Of a stretch of DNA of 64,000 nucleotides, positions 7,877 to 16,514 are shown in pieces. How positions within the stretch are numbered: the first letter of the stretch is position 1; each line of letters opens with the position of its first letter. Source of the stretch: CBDFHJ01 sp965247635 (GTDB lineage: Bacteria > Chloroflexota > Dehalococcoidia > Lucifugimonadales > Australimonadaceae). The position numbers were made by a program, and so were the translations under genes. Under the pieces are notes generated by a model, which had not been told where the DNA came from, did no database searches, and saw nothing but the letters and a program-made list of their open reading frames with translations. The stretch is from NCBI GenBank assembly GCA_965247635.1, contig CBDFHJ010000009.1, forward strand, positions 124,001-188,000, in the 5' to 3' direction.

Positions 7877-8583
7877 GCCCAATGCCGCCGAAACAGCCTA
7901 GGGGCCGAGGCGCTTGGGTCTCCCTTATAACCGACCGGGCCGTCTGCGGCGGCACGGAGCGGCTGGAGTGGGCCGTGGAGGCCGCCGTGGCCGGTGGTGT
8001 GGACTTGGTGCAGCTCCGCGAGAAGGACCTGGACGCCGTCCCGTTGCTGGCCCTGGCGGAGCGGTTGCGCCAGGTCACTCAGGGCAAGGCGCTGCTCTTC
8101 GTGAACGCCGTGACCAGGGCGCAGGTAGAGGTGGCCCTGGCCACAGGTGCCGACGGCGTGCACCTGGGCGAGGAGGCGCTCACGGTGCCGCAAGCGCGGG
8201 TTTTGATGGGAGGCTGCGGCCTGCTCGTCGGGCGGTCGGTCCACGACTTGGCCGGGGCCCGGCAAGCAGCGGAGGCCGGCGCCGACCTGCTCCAAGCGGG
8301 CACCGTGTTCCCGTCGGGCTCCCACCCGGGCCAGGCGCCGGCTGGCGTGGCGCTGGTCAAGCGCGTCGCGTCGGCGGTTGGGGTCCCGGTGCTCGGCGTG
8401 GGCGGCATCACGGCGGACAACGCCGAGGAAGTCATAGGCGCGGGCGCGAACGGCGTGGCCGTCATCCGCGAGGTGCTGACGGCGCGCAGTCCCTACCGTG
8501 CGGCCCAGCGGCTGCGCCGGGCGGTGGACCGGGCATACGCCGCGCGTCCAACGACCTCGGCCCAGCGAGTAGGCGCTCCGTGA
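7873..8583 (+). CDS. thiE: Thiamine-phosphate synthase
   Basis: 236 residues. ThiE joins the pyrimidine and thiazole halves to give thiamine phosphate. TIM-barrel motifs are seen in order: SLITDR, VDLVQLREKDLD (substrate diphosphate binding), LLFVN, GADGVHLGEEAL, LVGRSVHDL, ADLLQAGTVFPSGSHPG and PVLGVGGI. A short N-terminal extension precedes the usual start and could mean that translation begins at the second ATG (7882). It overlaps thiG by 4 bp and thiS by 4 bp, so the three are translationally coupled. Confidence 0.96.
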   Translation: MSPMPPKQPRGRGAWVSLITDRAVCGGTERLEWAVEAAVAGGVDLVQLREKDLDAVPLLALAERLRQVTQGKALLFVNAVTRAQVEVALATGADGVHLGEEALTVPQARVLMGGCGLLVGRSVHDLAGARQAAEAGADLLQAGTVFPSGSHPGQAPAGVALVKRVASAVGVPVLGVGGITADNAEEVIGAGANGVAVIREVLTARSPYRAAQRLRRAVDRAYAARPTTSAQRVGAP

Positions 8584-8783
8584 TCACCTTGGTCATCAAC
8601 GGGAAGCCGCAGGAGATGGAAAGGCCAGTGACGGTCGCCCATTACCTGTCCTCGTTGGGATTGGACAGCCGGCACATCGCGGTCGCGCGAAACGGCGACG
8701 TGCTTGACCGGGAGCAGTTCGACCAGGTTCAGCTAACCGACGGAGACCGTGTGGAGATCGTCCGGCCGGTGGGCGGCGGCTAG
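8580..8783 (+). CDS. thiS: Sulfur carrier protein ThiS
   Basis: 67 residues starting at GTG 8580, overlapping the thiE stop. It is a ubiquitin-like fold (ITLVINGKPQ, then VAVARNGDVL-type strands) ending in VGGG, the C-terminal diglycine that is adenylated and converted to thiocarboxylate for ThiG. The gene is too short for a 70-codon ORF cutoff but clear from context. The activating ThiF and the thiH/thiO glycine-processing enzyme are not in the window. Its last bases overlap the convergent transporter gene. Confidence 0.93.
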   Translation: MITLVINGKPQEMERPVTVAHYLSSLGLDSRHIAVARNGDVLDREQFDQVQLTDGDRVEIVRPVGGG

Positions 8784-9688
8784 CCCACTGTCAGGCCAAT
8801 AATCCCGCCGACGATTAACGCCGTCGCGATGACCTTCAGGGCCACGGTATTCCGGTCCAATGGCTCGTTCAGCACGTTCCAGAACCGGGTGCTCAACAGC
8901 ACGGTGAGGCCCAGGACAAACAGGGGCCTAGCGCCGCTAAGGGCGCTGACCAACGACACCGGGCCCAGCTTGATGGCCAGCTGCTGCAATAGGACCGCGG
9001 TCGTCGCCAGCAATACCTCGATGCTCAGGTACAGGTTGCGGGCCTGGGGGTTGCGCATGGCCGTCAGCACGTCGGACGCCAGTGTGGGCCGGTACGAAAA
9101 TACCATGAACCCGGCGCTCAGGCCCATGGCGCGAAGGCCGTACACGGTCCAGAACTCCCCGTCGCCCAACGCCTCCTTGTTCACCACAAAGGCCGCTCCG
9201 GTGATGATCGCACCGACCAGCACCAGCAGCAGCACCTTGGTGCTTATGAACGCTCGACGCCCAGGGGACGACCGCACGGAAATAAGCCCGGTCCCCACCA
9301 CCACGACCACCATGGCACCCCACTGCACCGCGCTCAGGCGTTCGCTGAGAAACGTCAGGGCCAAGAGCGCCGTGAAAATGGGAAACGTGCTGTAGATGGG
9401 CGTGACGCGGGAAACCTCCTCCCGCCGTAGCCCGAAAAAGAAGAACGACAGCCCCACCGCCCAGAGGGCCCCGGCCGACAGCCCAAGCGTGGCCGTTTCC
9501 AGTGAAGGCATCCCCAGGAGTGGCAGCACCACGGCAAGGACGAGGAGGCCGCTCGCTGCCTGGGCCATGCCCACCATGAAATTGAAGCTAGCGACCGAGG
9601 GGAAGTAGGCGTCCAGCAGCCGCTTATCGCCCACCGTCACCATGCCGAACAGGGCGGCGCTAACCAGCGCTGTGGCAACCCAGTCCAT
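8780..9688 (-). CDS. EamA/DMT-family transporter
   Basis: 302 residues with about ten hydrophobic helices in two repeated EamA halves. The first half ends with SRVTPIYSTFPIFTALLALTFLSERLS and the second with LVSALSGARPLFVLGLTVLLS. Drug/metabolite superfamily members export or exchange small metabolites across the inner membrane; the substrate cannot be read from sequence. It is convergent with thiS, sharing 4 bp, so it is a separate unit rather than part of the thiamine operon, although a thiamine-related substrate is possible. Confidence 0.85.
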   Translation of the reverse strand: MDWVATALVSAALFGMVTVGDKRLLDAYFPSVASFNFMVGMAQAASGLLVLAVVLPLLGMPSLETATLGLSAGALWAVGLSFFFFGLRREEVSRVTPIYSTFPIFTALLALTFLSERLSAVQWGAMVVVVVGTGLISVRSSPGRRAFISTKVLLLVLVGAIITGAAFVVNKEALGDGEFWTVYGLRAMGLSAGFMVFSYRPTLASDVLTAMRNPQARNLYLSIEVLLATTAVLLQQLAIKLGPVSLVSALSGARPLFVLGLTVLLSTRFWNVLNEPLDRNTVALKVIATALIVGGIIGLTVG

Positions 9689-9860
9689 CGTCTACTCCCT
9701 CGCCTTCTTCCTTCGCGTGTAGTGGCGTCGCCACGCTCTCGCTAGGCGCGTTGACGGGCCGAAACGGGCAGGCTATGCTTACGCTCGCCATAGGGATGCT
9801 TCGGACTTGGCGCGAGCAAGGGTGCCGAAGCTCCCCAATCTTTACCACAGGAGGAATGGT

Positions 9861-10844
9861 ATGGCACTAACAGACGAGGGCGTCGTCGCGATGCCTGGCT
9901 TGGCCAGCCGGTGGGCCCGCTTGGCCAACGGGGCCAAGGCCCACTACGTGACCGCCGGCGACTCGGGGCCGGCCGTCATTCTACTGCACGGCGGCATCCA
10001 GGGCTCGTCCGGCGCGGCGGGCTGGCGCTTCATGGTCCCCTTCCTGGGCGCGAACGGCTTCCGGGTGTACGCACCCGACCGTCCAGGGTTCGGCTTGGCT
10101 GATACCCGCGAGGAGTACCGGCCCAAGCGAGGTTTCATCAGCACCACGGAGTTCGTCAACGACTTCGCCGATGCGCTCTGCCTCGACAGGTTCCACATCT
10201 CTGGCAACTCCCAGGGTTGCATGTCCGCGTCGTACTATCTGGTCAACCATCCGGAGCGCGTGATCAGCTTCGCCCTCATCGCCACCGGTGGCTTCAACGA
10301 CGCGCTAGGCATCGACCCTTCGTTGCGCGTGCCGGGCACCTTTAGCGCTGGTGGCTTCGACGGCACCGCGGAGTCCATGCGGACCATGATGGAGGGCATC
10401 ATCTACCGCACGACGGCCATCTCCGACGACCTGATTCAGATGCGGGTCAACCAGGCCGCCGCTCAGAAGGAGTCGTACAACGCCCAGGGGGCGTTCAACC
10501 GTGCTGCGAGCACCGACCCGAAGTACGCGCACTTCTACGACCTGAGGGGCAAGATAGACACCACGGACATTCCCGGTATCTACCTCTACGGGAGGCAGGA
10601 CGTGCTCGGCCCCGTGGAGAATGCCTACAACCAAGAGGACAAGCTGCCGAACATCCAAGTGTTCTATCCGGACGAGTGCGGCCACCAGGGCCAGACCGAC
10701 CAGCCGGACATGTTCAACCAGGTGTTCCTGGAGTTCTTCCGGGACGGCAAGGTGAGCCGTAAGACCGCCGACTGGGCGGGCGTCTCTCAGCGCCGGGCTG
10801 AGCTCCCCAACCTCGTGGAGCAGGCGGTCGGCGTGGCGCGCTAG
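9861..10844 (+). CDS. Alpha/beta hydrolase
   Basis: About 327 residues. The start at 9861 is chosen because AGGAGG lies 6 bp upstream; an in-frame ATG at 9807 has none. The fold shows the oxyanion segment VILLHGGIQG, FRVYAPDRPGFGLA, the nucleophile elbow GNSQGCMS (Ser), and a late DECGHQGQTDQP with the probable catalytic His. It is most like the esterase/haloalkane-dehalogenase type, but the substrate is unknown. It is monocistronic, followed at once by a very strong hairpin. Confidence 0.85.
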   Translation: MALTDEGVVAMPGLASRWARLANGAKAHYVTAGDSGPAVILLHGGIQGSSGAAGWRFMVPFLGANGFRVYAPDRPGFGLADTREEYRPKRGFISTTEFVNDFADALCLDRFHISGNSQGCMSASYYLVNHPERVISFALIATGGFNDALGIDPSLRVPGTFSAGGFDGTAESMRTMMEGIIYRTTAISDDLIQMRVNQAAAQKESYNAQGAFNRAASTDPKYAHFYDLRGKIDTTDIPGIYLYGRQDVLGPVENAYNQEDKLPNIQVFYPDECGHQGQTDQPDMFNQVFLEFFRDGKVSRKTADWAGVSQRRAELPNLVEQAVGVAR

Positions 10845-10852
10845 ATATCGTC

Positions 10853-10900
10853 TGCCCAAACGAAACGCCCCGTCGTACGGCGGGGCGTTTCGTTTGGGCA
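10853..10900. terminator. Long perfect hairpin, probable terminator
   Basis: A 19-bp perfect inverted repeat (arms 10853-10871 and 10882-10900, around a 10-nt centre) follows the hydrolase gene. There is no T-run, so it may act as a bidirectional or factor-assisted terminator or as an mRNA-stabilising hairpin. Confidence 0.7.
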
Positions 10901-11212
10901 GGGTTTCCCCTGCACCTACTTGCGGTGTCCCTGTCCTAGACCATCAACGGAGCTCATCTAAGCCCCCGCCGGGGCGCTTCGCCTAGCGGGCCGGCGCACC
11001 GGGGCGGGCTGGGTAGGCCAATCAACCCTGACCCATCGCTCGCTGGGGCCGGGCCGCTACGAGATTCCTCGCTCCGCTCGGAATGACGGGAGGGGTGGGG
11101 GAAACGTCTCGCCTAGCAGGCCGGCGCCACGGGGTAGGCCGGGTGGGACAACCACCCAAACGCTAGCTCTAATCTTTGATTTGCCTGGGAGATTCCAGCG
11201 CGGCGTACACCT
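10900..11212. repeat. Intergenic repeat cluster (family A plus a family-B end)
   Basis: Contains GGGTTTCCCCTGCACC, TGCGGTGTCCC, TAAGCCCCCGCCG and GGCGCACCGGGGCGGGCTGG, the core of a repeat found also at 14640, 16245, 27798, 31815 (inverted) and 57003. Within it lies GATTCCTCGCTCCGCTCGGA (near 11060), an end of a second repeat type. No gene is seen. Confidence 0.7.
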
Positions 11213-11593
11213 TTAGTCGTGGCCGCTGTACAGCAGCTGCAGGCGGTGGCCATCCGGGTCGTCAAAGTAGATGCACCGGTCGTCACCCGGCCTGCCGCTC
11301 ACCGCGATGCCTTCCTGCTCCAAACGTGCCTTTACTTCCTCGTAGGTGCTGGGCTCCATCTGCAGGGCCATGTGGTTCAGCTCAGCGCCCGACTTCACCG
11401 GTCCCTCGTTCCTGGCCTGGAACAGCGCCACCTGCTGCCCACCGCACCAGAGGAACGATTGCCAATCGCCCTCATGGGCGACCGTCATGCCCAACAGGTT
11501 GATATAGAACTCCCTGGACCGCTTCAGGTCGCTGACCCACAGCACCACGTGGTCGATTCCAGTCGTTTTTATCTGCAACGTCGTCTTTTGCAT
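11213..11593 (-). CDS. VOC/glyoxalase-family protein
   Basis: 126 residues from the ATG at 11593, which has GGAGG 5 bp upstream. It forms two beta-alpha-beta-beta-beta modules: IDHVVLWVSDLKRSREFY...LGM at the start (His metal ligand) and LNHMALQM, then YFDDPDGHRLQLLY at the end, where the DPDGH/E region carries the last metal ligand. The vicinal oxygen chelate superfamily includes glyoxalases, dioxygenases and resistance proteins, and the reaction cannot be told. No operon partner. Confidence 0.85.
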   Translation of the reverse strand: MQKTTLQIKTTGIDHVVLWVSDLKRSREFYINLLGMTVAHEGDWQSFLWCGGQQVALFQARNEGPVKSGAELNHMALQMEPSTYEEVKARLEQEGIAVSGRPGDDRCIYFDDPDGHRLQLLYSGHD

Positions 11594-11842
11594 TGGTCCT
11601 CCCCACCAGCTAGCCCTGACAGGGCTGCTCAGGTCCGCAAGCTTCGGCAAGGGAATCGTATGGAAGGCCCTGGGGGGTGTCAAGGTGCGCCGTTCTGCTA
11701 TCGGTGTGTTGTGACCTGGGTTGGGCGCGGTTAGAATGAATGGAGTGGCTGTTTCGCTGGATGGCTACCCTATGTCACCCTCACGGGCATAGCCAGCGGC
11801 AGCGTGGACCAAGCTCTGCACCCTCTGTACAACGAGTAAAAC

Positions 11843-13249
11843 ATGGCCAGACCCAAGGGCCGTCCGACCACCTTAGGTCAGCTACGGGACAGCGGCTACC
11901 AGGTAGTCTCCGTCCGGGAGGAGATGCGGCGCAACCTCATCACCAAGCTGCGGCGTAAGGAGGCGCTTTTCCCTGGCATCGTAGGGTACGAGGACTCCGT
12001 GATTCCCCAGGTCGAGAACGCCATCCTGGCGGGCCAGGACATGATCTTCCTGGGGGAGCGGGGACAGGCCAAGTCCCGTATCATCCGCAGCCTCGTGTCC
12101 CTCCTCGACGAACAGGTGCCAATCATCACCGGCAGCGAGGTGAACGACGACCCGTTCGCGCCCATCTCCAAGTACGGTATAGAGATGGTGGCGGCCAAGG
12201 GCGACGCCACAAAGATCGCATGGGTCGGCCGGGACCAGCGATACGGGGAGAAGCTGGCCACGCCCGACATATCCATCGCCGACCTCATCGGCGACTTGGA
12301 CCCCATCCGAGTGGCGGAAGGGCGTTACCTTTCCGACGAGCTAGCCATCCACTACGGGCTCATCCCGCGCACGAACCGGGGCATCTTCAGCATCAACGAG
12401 TTGCCCGACCTGGCGGAGCGCATCCAGGTTGGCCTGTTTAACCTGATGGAGGAGCGGGACGTCCAGATAAAGGGGTACCGAGTGCGCTTGCCGGTGGACG
12501 TGGTGGTCGTGGCGAGCGCCAACCCGGAGGACTACACCAACCGCGGACGGATCATCACGCCGCTCAAGGACCGGTACGGCGCTCAGATCCGCACCCACTA
12601 CCCCAGGCAGGCTGAGCACGAGATCGCCATCATGGAGATGGAACGAACGCGGTTTCCCGAGACCGACGACCGCGTGTTCACTCCCGACTACATGAAGCAG
12701 GTCGTGGCCGAATTCACCAGCCTGGCCCGCCGCCATCCCGAGGTGAACCAGCGTTCAGGCGTCAGCGTCCGCGTCTCCATCTTCAACTACGAAACGTTGG
12801 TGGCCAACGCCCTGCGCCGGGCCATCCGGCTGGGCGAAAAGTACGCCACGCCCAGGGTGAGCGACCTGCCGGCCATCGCGGCCTCTACCATCGGGAAGCT
12901 GGAGCTGGATAGCGTTGAAGAGGGCCGAGAGGGCCGCGTGCTGGAGGACCTGACCAAACGGGCGGTCCTTAACGTGTTCGACCGCTACTTCTCGAGCCGC
13001 GAGCTCGAGCCGCTGGTGTTCCGCTTCGACGAAGGGCTGGCCATTGAGACGGGGAGCGGTCTGCGCGCCAAGGAGTACGTGAAGAAGCTGAAACAGTTCG
13101 AGGGCTTCGCCGAGGCGCTCGGGCGGCTCCAGGTGGGGGAGGAGGACTCGGCCATCGCCTCTGCCATGGAGTTCATCTTGGAGGGATTACACCTCAGCCG
13201 CCGGCTTAACCGGGACCGGGTGGACGGCGGCTTCAGGTACCGGAGCTAG
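11843..13249 (+). CDS. MoxR/magnesium-chelatase-type AAA+ ATPase
   Basis: 468 residues. AAA+ core: Walker A in FLGERGQAKSRI (the MoxR GxxGxAKS form), a long insert with Walker B-like GIFSINELPDLAERIQVGLF, sensor 1 in VVVASANPEDYTNRGRI, and sensor 2 near VNQRSGVSVRVSIFNYE. It resembles the ChlI-like ATPases that act as chaperones with a von Willebrand A partner, normally encoded next door. Here no VWA gene follows; the next gene is thioredoxin reductase after 330 bp of repeats. The ribosome site is weak. Function is likely remodelling of a metal- or complex-bound client; the client is unknown. Confidence 0.85.
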   Translation: MARPKGRPTTLGQLRDSGYQVVSVREEMRRNLITKLRRKEALFPGIVGYEDSVIPQVENAILAGQDMIFLGERGQAKSRIIRSLVSLLDEQVPIITGSEVNDDPFAPISKYGIEMVAAKGDATKIAWVGRDQRYGEKLATPDISIADLIGDLDPIRVAEGRYLSDELAIHYGLIPRTNRGIFSINELPDLAERIQVGLFNLMEERDVQIKGYRVRLPVDVVVVASANPEDYTNRGRIITPLKDRYGAQIRTHYPRQAEHEIAIMEMERTRFPETDDRVFTPDYMKQVVAEFTSLARRHPEVNQRSGVSVRVSIFNYETLVANALRRAIRLGEKYATPRVSDLPAIAASTIGKLELDSVEEGREGRVLEDLTKRAVLNVFDRYFSSRELEPLVFRFDEGLAIETGSGLRAKEYVKKLKQFEGFAEALGRLQVGEEDSAIASAMEFILEGLHLSRRLNRDRVDGGFRYRS

Positions 13250-13580
13250 CCGGGATCGTGAATCCACGACGTTGTAATCACATCTAAGCAGGTGATAGGG
13301 CGATGAATACTGGACGGCGGGCTCGCGGTCCGACAGGCCTGTGCCGAGTCGCCTAAGATAGACGAAGGGTGAAGCATGACCAGACAAAACTCTGTCACCC
13401 TGAGCGGAGCGAAGGGTCTCTCGGCAAGGGCTGGTGAGGGATGCTTCGTCCTTCCCCGGAAGGACTCAGCATGACAGGGGGCAGAGCTATGGCCACGCGC
13501 CCTTGTATCTTGAAAGAGTGGTATAGAGTTGGTGGGAGCGCCTAGCCACGTACGCCCCAAGCTCTTAGAGGTCCGCTTAT
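13250..13580. repeat. Intergenic region with palindromic repeat family B (13390-13483)
   Basis: A unit of about 95 bp begins CTGTCACCCTGAGCGGAGCG and ends GGACTCAGCATGACAGGG. The ends are inverted repeats, so the unit folds into a hairpin. A copy about 95% identical lies at 31723-31817, with degenerate relatives at 28848. It is MITE-like and carries no gene. Confidence 0.75.
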
Positions 13581-14507
13581 ATGACGACTGAGCCGCAGTA
13601 CGACGTGATCATCATCGGAGGTGGCGCCGCCGGCCTGAGCGCCGCGCTCTACACCACCCGTGCCATGCTCAAGACGTTGGTGTTGGAAAGGCAGGGCTTA
13701 GGTGGGCAGATCCTCAACACCGGCGCCATCGAGAACTACCCTGGCTTTCCCGACGGCATCGACGGGCCGGATCTGGCGGTCCTGTACGCCGAGCAAGCCA
13801 AACGCTTCGGCGCGGTGATCGAGTACGACACCGTCGAGTCGCTGGACGTCGATGGCCCGGTCAAGCGCGTTATCGGCGACGACGACGAGTACACCGCAAA
13901 GACGGTGATCATCGCCACCGGTGGTGAGCACAACAAGCTGGAAGTACCGGGCGAGGAGGAGCTGTCCGGCCGAGGCGTCTCCTACTGCGCCACCTGCGAC
14001 GGCAACTTCTTCCGTGGCATGGACGTGATGGTGGTCGGCGGGGGCGACGCCGCCATGGATGAAGGCCTTTACCTGACCCGTATGGTGAATAGCGTGACGG
14101 TGGTGCATCGTCGCGACGGGCTACGGGCCAGTCCAATCCTCCAGCAGCGCGCCTTTGCCGAGCCAAAGATGGAGTTCGTCTGGGATACCGTGGTCCAGGA
14201 GATCCAGGGTAATGGGGCCGTGGACAAGGTGGTGCTGAAGAACGTGAGAGACGGCACCGTCTCCGTGAGGCCCACCCAGGGCGTGTTCATCTACATCGGC
14301 TTCCACCCCATCAGCAGCTACCTGCGCGACGTGGTGGAGCTGGACAACGCCGGCCACGTGGTGACCAACCTCCAGATGGAGACCAGCGTGCCCGGCGTCT
14401 TCGCGGCGGGCGACGTACGGCAGTTCTCGGACCGCCAGCTTGGCAACGCCGTGGGCGACGGCATCGCGGCGGCACTGGCGGCCTACCGCTACATCCAGGA
14501 AGCGTAA
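13581..14507 (+). CDS. trxB: Thioredoxin reductase
   Basis: 308 residues, the usual TrxB length. FAD-binding GGGAAGLSAALYTTRA at the N-terminus, the redox-active CATC in SYCATCDGNFF (about residue 136), the NADPH-binding GGGDAAMDEG, and the C-terminal FAD segment VFAAGDVRQF...GNAVGDGIAAALAAYRYI. It reduces thioredoxin with NADPH in the cytoplasm. No thioredoxin gene is adjacent, and the gene is flanked on both sides by repeat-rich spacers. Confidence 0.95.
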   Translation: MTTEPQYDVIIIGGGAAGLSAALYTTRAMLKTLVLERQGLGGQILNTGAIENYPGFPDGIDGPDLAVLYAEQAKRFGAVIEYDTVESLDVDGPVKRVIGDDDEYTAKTVIIATGGEHNKLEVPGEEELSGRGVSYCATCDGNFFRGMDVMVVGGGDAAMDEGLYLTRMVNSVTVVHRRDGLRASPILQQRAFAEPKMEFVWDTVVQEIQGNGAVDKVVLKNVRDGTVSVRPTQGVFIYIGFHPISSYLRDVVELDNAGHVVTNLQMETSVPGVFAAGDVRQFSDRQLGNAVGDGIAAALAAYRYIQEA

Positions 14508-14888
14508 GCGCCCTACCCGGTTACACCAACACCTTGGCCGGAGCCACACCGCCCCGACAAGTCGGGGCACCCCTATGCGTTGCCCCTATCGCGCGTTGCG
14601 ACGTAGCGCGCCTAAGCCCACGCCGGCCCCGACTGTCGGGGCACCTACTTGCGGTGTCCCTGTACCAGACCATCAACGTAGCGCGTCTAAGCCCACGCCG
14701 AAACGCCTCGCCCAGGGAGCTGGCGCACCGGGGCGGGTTGGGTGGGAAAGTCACTTAAGCGGTTGTTAGCTATGGCGCTCCCTTCCCGAGAGATGCTTCG
14801 CTGCGCTCAGCATGACAAGCACTGGTACCGTTCATGACGGCTGCCGAATGGGGCGGCGCACCGGGGCGGGCTGGGTGGGTAAACGACC
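14508..14888. repeat. Intergenic repeat cluster (family A, two partial copies)
   Basis: Holds two direct fragments of TAAGCCCACGCCG with CCCCGAC-TGTCGGGG hairpins near 14552-14570 and 14627-14643, the ACTTGCGGTGTCCCTGTAC segment at about 14648 and GGCGCACCGGGGCGGGTTGG at 14721. A family-B end (CTTCGCTGCGCTCAGCATGA) lies near 14795. No gene is seen. Confidence 0.65.
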
Positions 14889-16157
14889 TTAGCCCCCTAC
14901 CACCGAGTCAGCCAAGGCCTGTACGAGGTTCGACGCTACGGCGAAGTTGAGCCCAGTGTTCCCAGTATCTTCAGATACGACTGCAAAGGACACGATGCCC
15001 ACGACCTCGCCCGCACGGTTGAACACTGGCCCCCCTGAGGAGCCTGGTGCAGCGGTTGCGTCTATCTGAACGAGGTCCGTGGGCTCGTCCCCGGGGTCAA
15101 AGAAGTCTTCCGCGAAGTCCTCAGTGGACCGGCCAACGGCGCCTATGACTCCCGTCGTTGCTGTATAGGTAAGTCCGACTGGGTGTCCAACGACCAGCAC
15201 TGGCTCTCCCACCACCAGCTGCGAGGAGTCCGCCAGCGGCAAAGGCCCAACGCCGGCTGCCGTGGAGAGCTCAAGCACGACAATATCCTCCTCGGTATCG
15301 CTGGCGGCGACGCTTGCGCCAATGACCGTTCCATCTACAAGTTGCACCGAAAAGGATGATTCCCCATCTACGACGTGCCATGCAGTGACCACGTGCTCTG
15401 CATCGGCGCCGTAGACAAAGCCGGACCCTATGGTGAAATCATCGCTGTTTAGCACCATCACCACGCTGTCCCGCACGCTCGCGTACAAGGGGGCCGCATC
15501 CAGCAAGGCCCGGGCGGTGAGGTCCCCCAGCTGACCGGCTTCATCCTCCAGGTCGGTCAGGTCAGCAGAGAGGCTGGTGAAGTCGGTAGAAAGGCCGGTC
15601 AGGTTGGTGGAGAGGCCTGTGACACTGGTTGACAGCGTCGCTAGGCTCCCAGTGAGCCTGTTGTCCTGAGCGGACAGCTCGGCCTCTAAGGCCGTGTCCG
15701 CCGCATCCAACCGCGACTTGACGCTGTCCAGCCGTGTCCCGACACCATCGATCGTTTCGTCAAGCGCCGCGGCGGTATCTGAGACCTCCTGCCGAAGAGC
15801 CGCGCCGAGGGTATCCAACTGAGACTCTAATGCGTTGGTCTGAGTATCCAGCTCCACCGATAGAAAAGCCGCCGTCCGGGTAATCTCGCTGGTTACACGC
15901 TGGTCCACCTTGGCCAAGTCGGCGGAAAGCTCCCCCTTTGCCGTGGCCAAGTCGGTGGCTGTCTGCTGGTTCGCCTCGGTCACCCGCACCAAGAGCTCCT
16001 GTTGGGCCACGGCCAGGGCCGCCGAAAGCCGGTCATCGACTTCGCTGAGGTCCGCGGAGAGCCGGGCCTGGAGGAAGCCGGTATACCCGCCCAAGCCTCC
16101 AAGGGCAACAAAGAGCACGGCGATGAGAACGAAAATCCTTCTGGGAACTGCTGCCAC
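14889..16157 (-). CDS. Membrane-anchored trypsin-like serine protease with long coiled-coil arm
   Basis: About 422 residues from GTG 16157, which has AGGAGG 6 bp upstream; the longer ATG frame at 16187 has none. One TM helix (residues about 5-28) is followed by about 200 residues of Leu/Ser/Thr/Asp-rich coiled-coil with repeats such as LSTDFTSLSADL, then a chymotrypsin-fold domain with His in VVTAWHVVDG, Asp in EEDIVVLEL and Ser in APGSSGGPVFN. There is no PDZ domain, unlike DegP/HtrA. I infer an extracytoplasmic protease displayed on a rod. Target unknown. Confidence 0.85.
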   Translation of the reverse strand: MAAVPRRIFVLIAVLFVALGGLGGYTGFLQARLSADLSEVDDRLSAALAVAQQELLVRVTEANQQTATDLATAKGELSADLAKVDQRVTSEITRTAAFLSVELDTQTNALESQLDTLGAALRQEVSDTAAALDETIDGVGTRLDSVKSRLDAADTALEAELSAQDNRLTGSLATLSTSVTGLSTNLTGLSTDFTSLSADLTDLEDEAGQLGDLTARALLDAAPLYASVRDSVVMVLNSDDFTIGSGFVYGADAEHVVTAWHVVDGESSFSVQLVDGTVIGASVAASDTEEDIVVLELSTAAGVGPLPLADSSQLVVGEPVLVVGHPVGLTYTATTGVIGAVGRSTEDFAEDFFDPGDEPTDLVQIDATAAPGSSGGPVFNRAGEVVGIVSFAVVSEDTGNTGLNFAVASNLVQALADSVVGG

Positions 16158-16514
16158 TGGATACCTCCTACCATTTTGTGCTAACACTTGGCCAGCCTGC
16201 GCTTTTGATACAGCTTATACAGCATGGGCGCCGCTTGCGGAGCAGGGTTCCCCCTGCACCTACTTGCTGGTCCCCATCCCTACTATCTAAAGAGGGTGTT
16301 GAAGCCCACGCCGAGGCGCCTCGCCCAGCGAGACGGCGGGCCGGGGCGGGCTGGGTGGGAAAAGTTACGTATAGGTGCGATGTTCTGGCCCAAGGCCCGC
16401 CCTCTCCTTTTGACAACGGCCAGGGCGATTCCCTAAAGTGCGTGACACCCGTGACCATCGCCCCACTGTCGCTCCTGGATGGGGGATGCCACAGTAGAGA
16501 AGGAGGTTACGTCC
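16158..16514. repeat. Intergenic repeat of family A
   Basis: CAGGGTTCCCCCTGCACCTA (about 16243), TTGAAGCCCACGCCG and CGGGCCGGGGCGGGCTGGG (about 16331) form one family-A copy. The rest is the promoter region for the dehydrogenase gene and the protease. No gene is seen. Confidence 0.65.
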
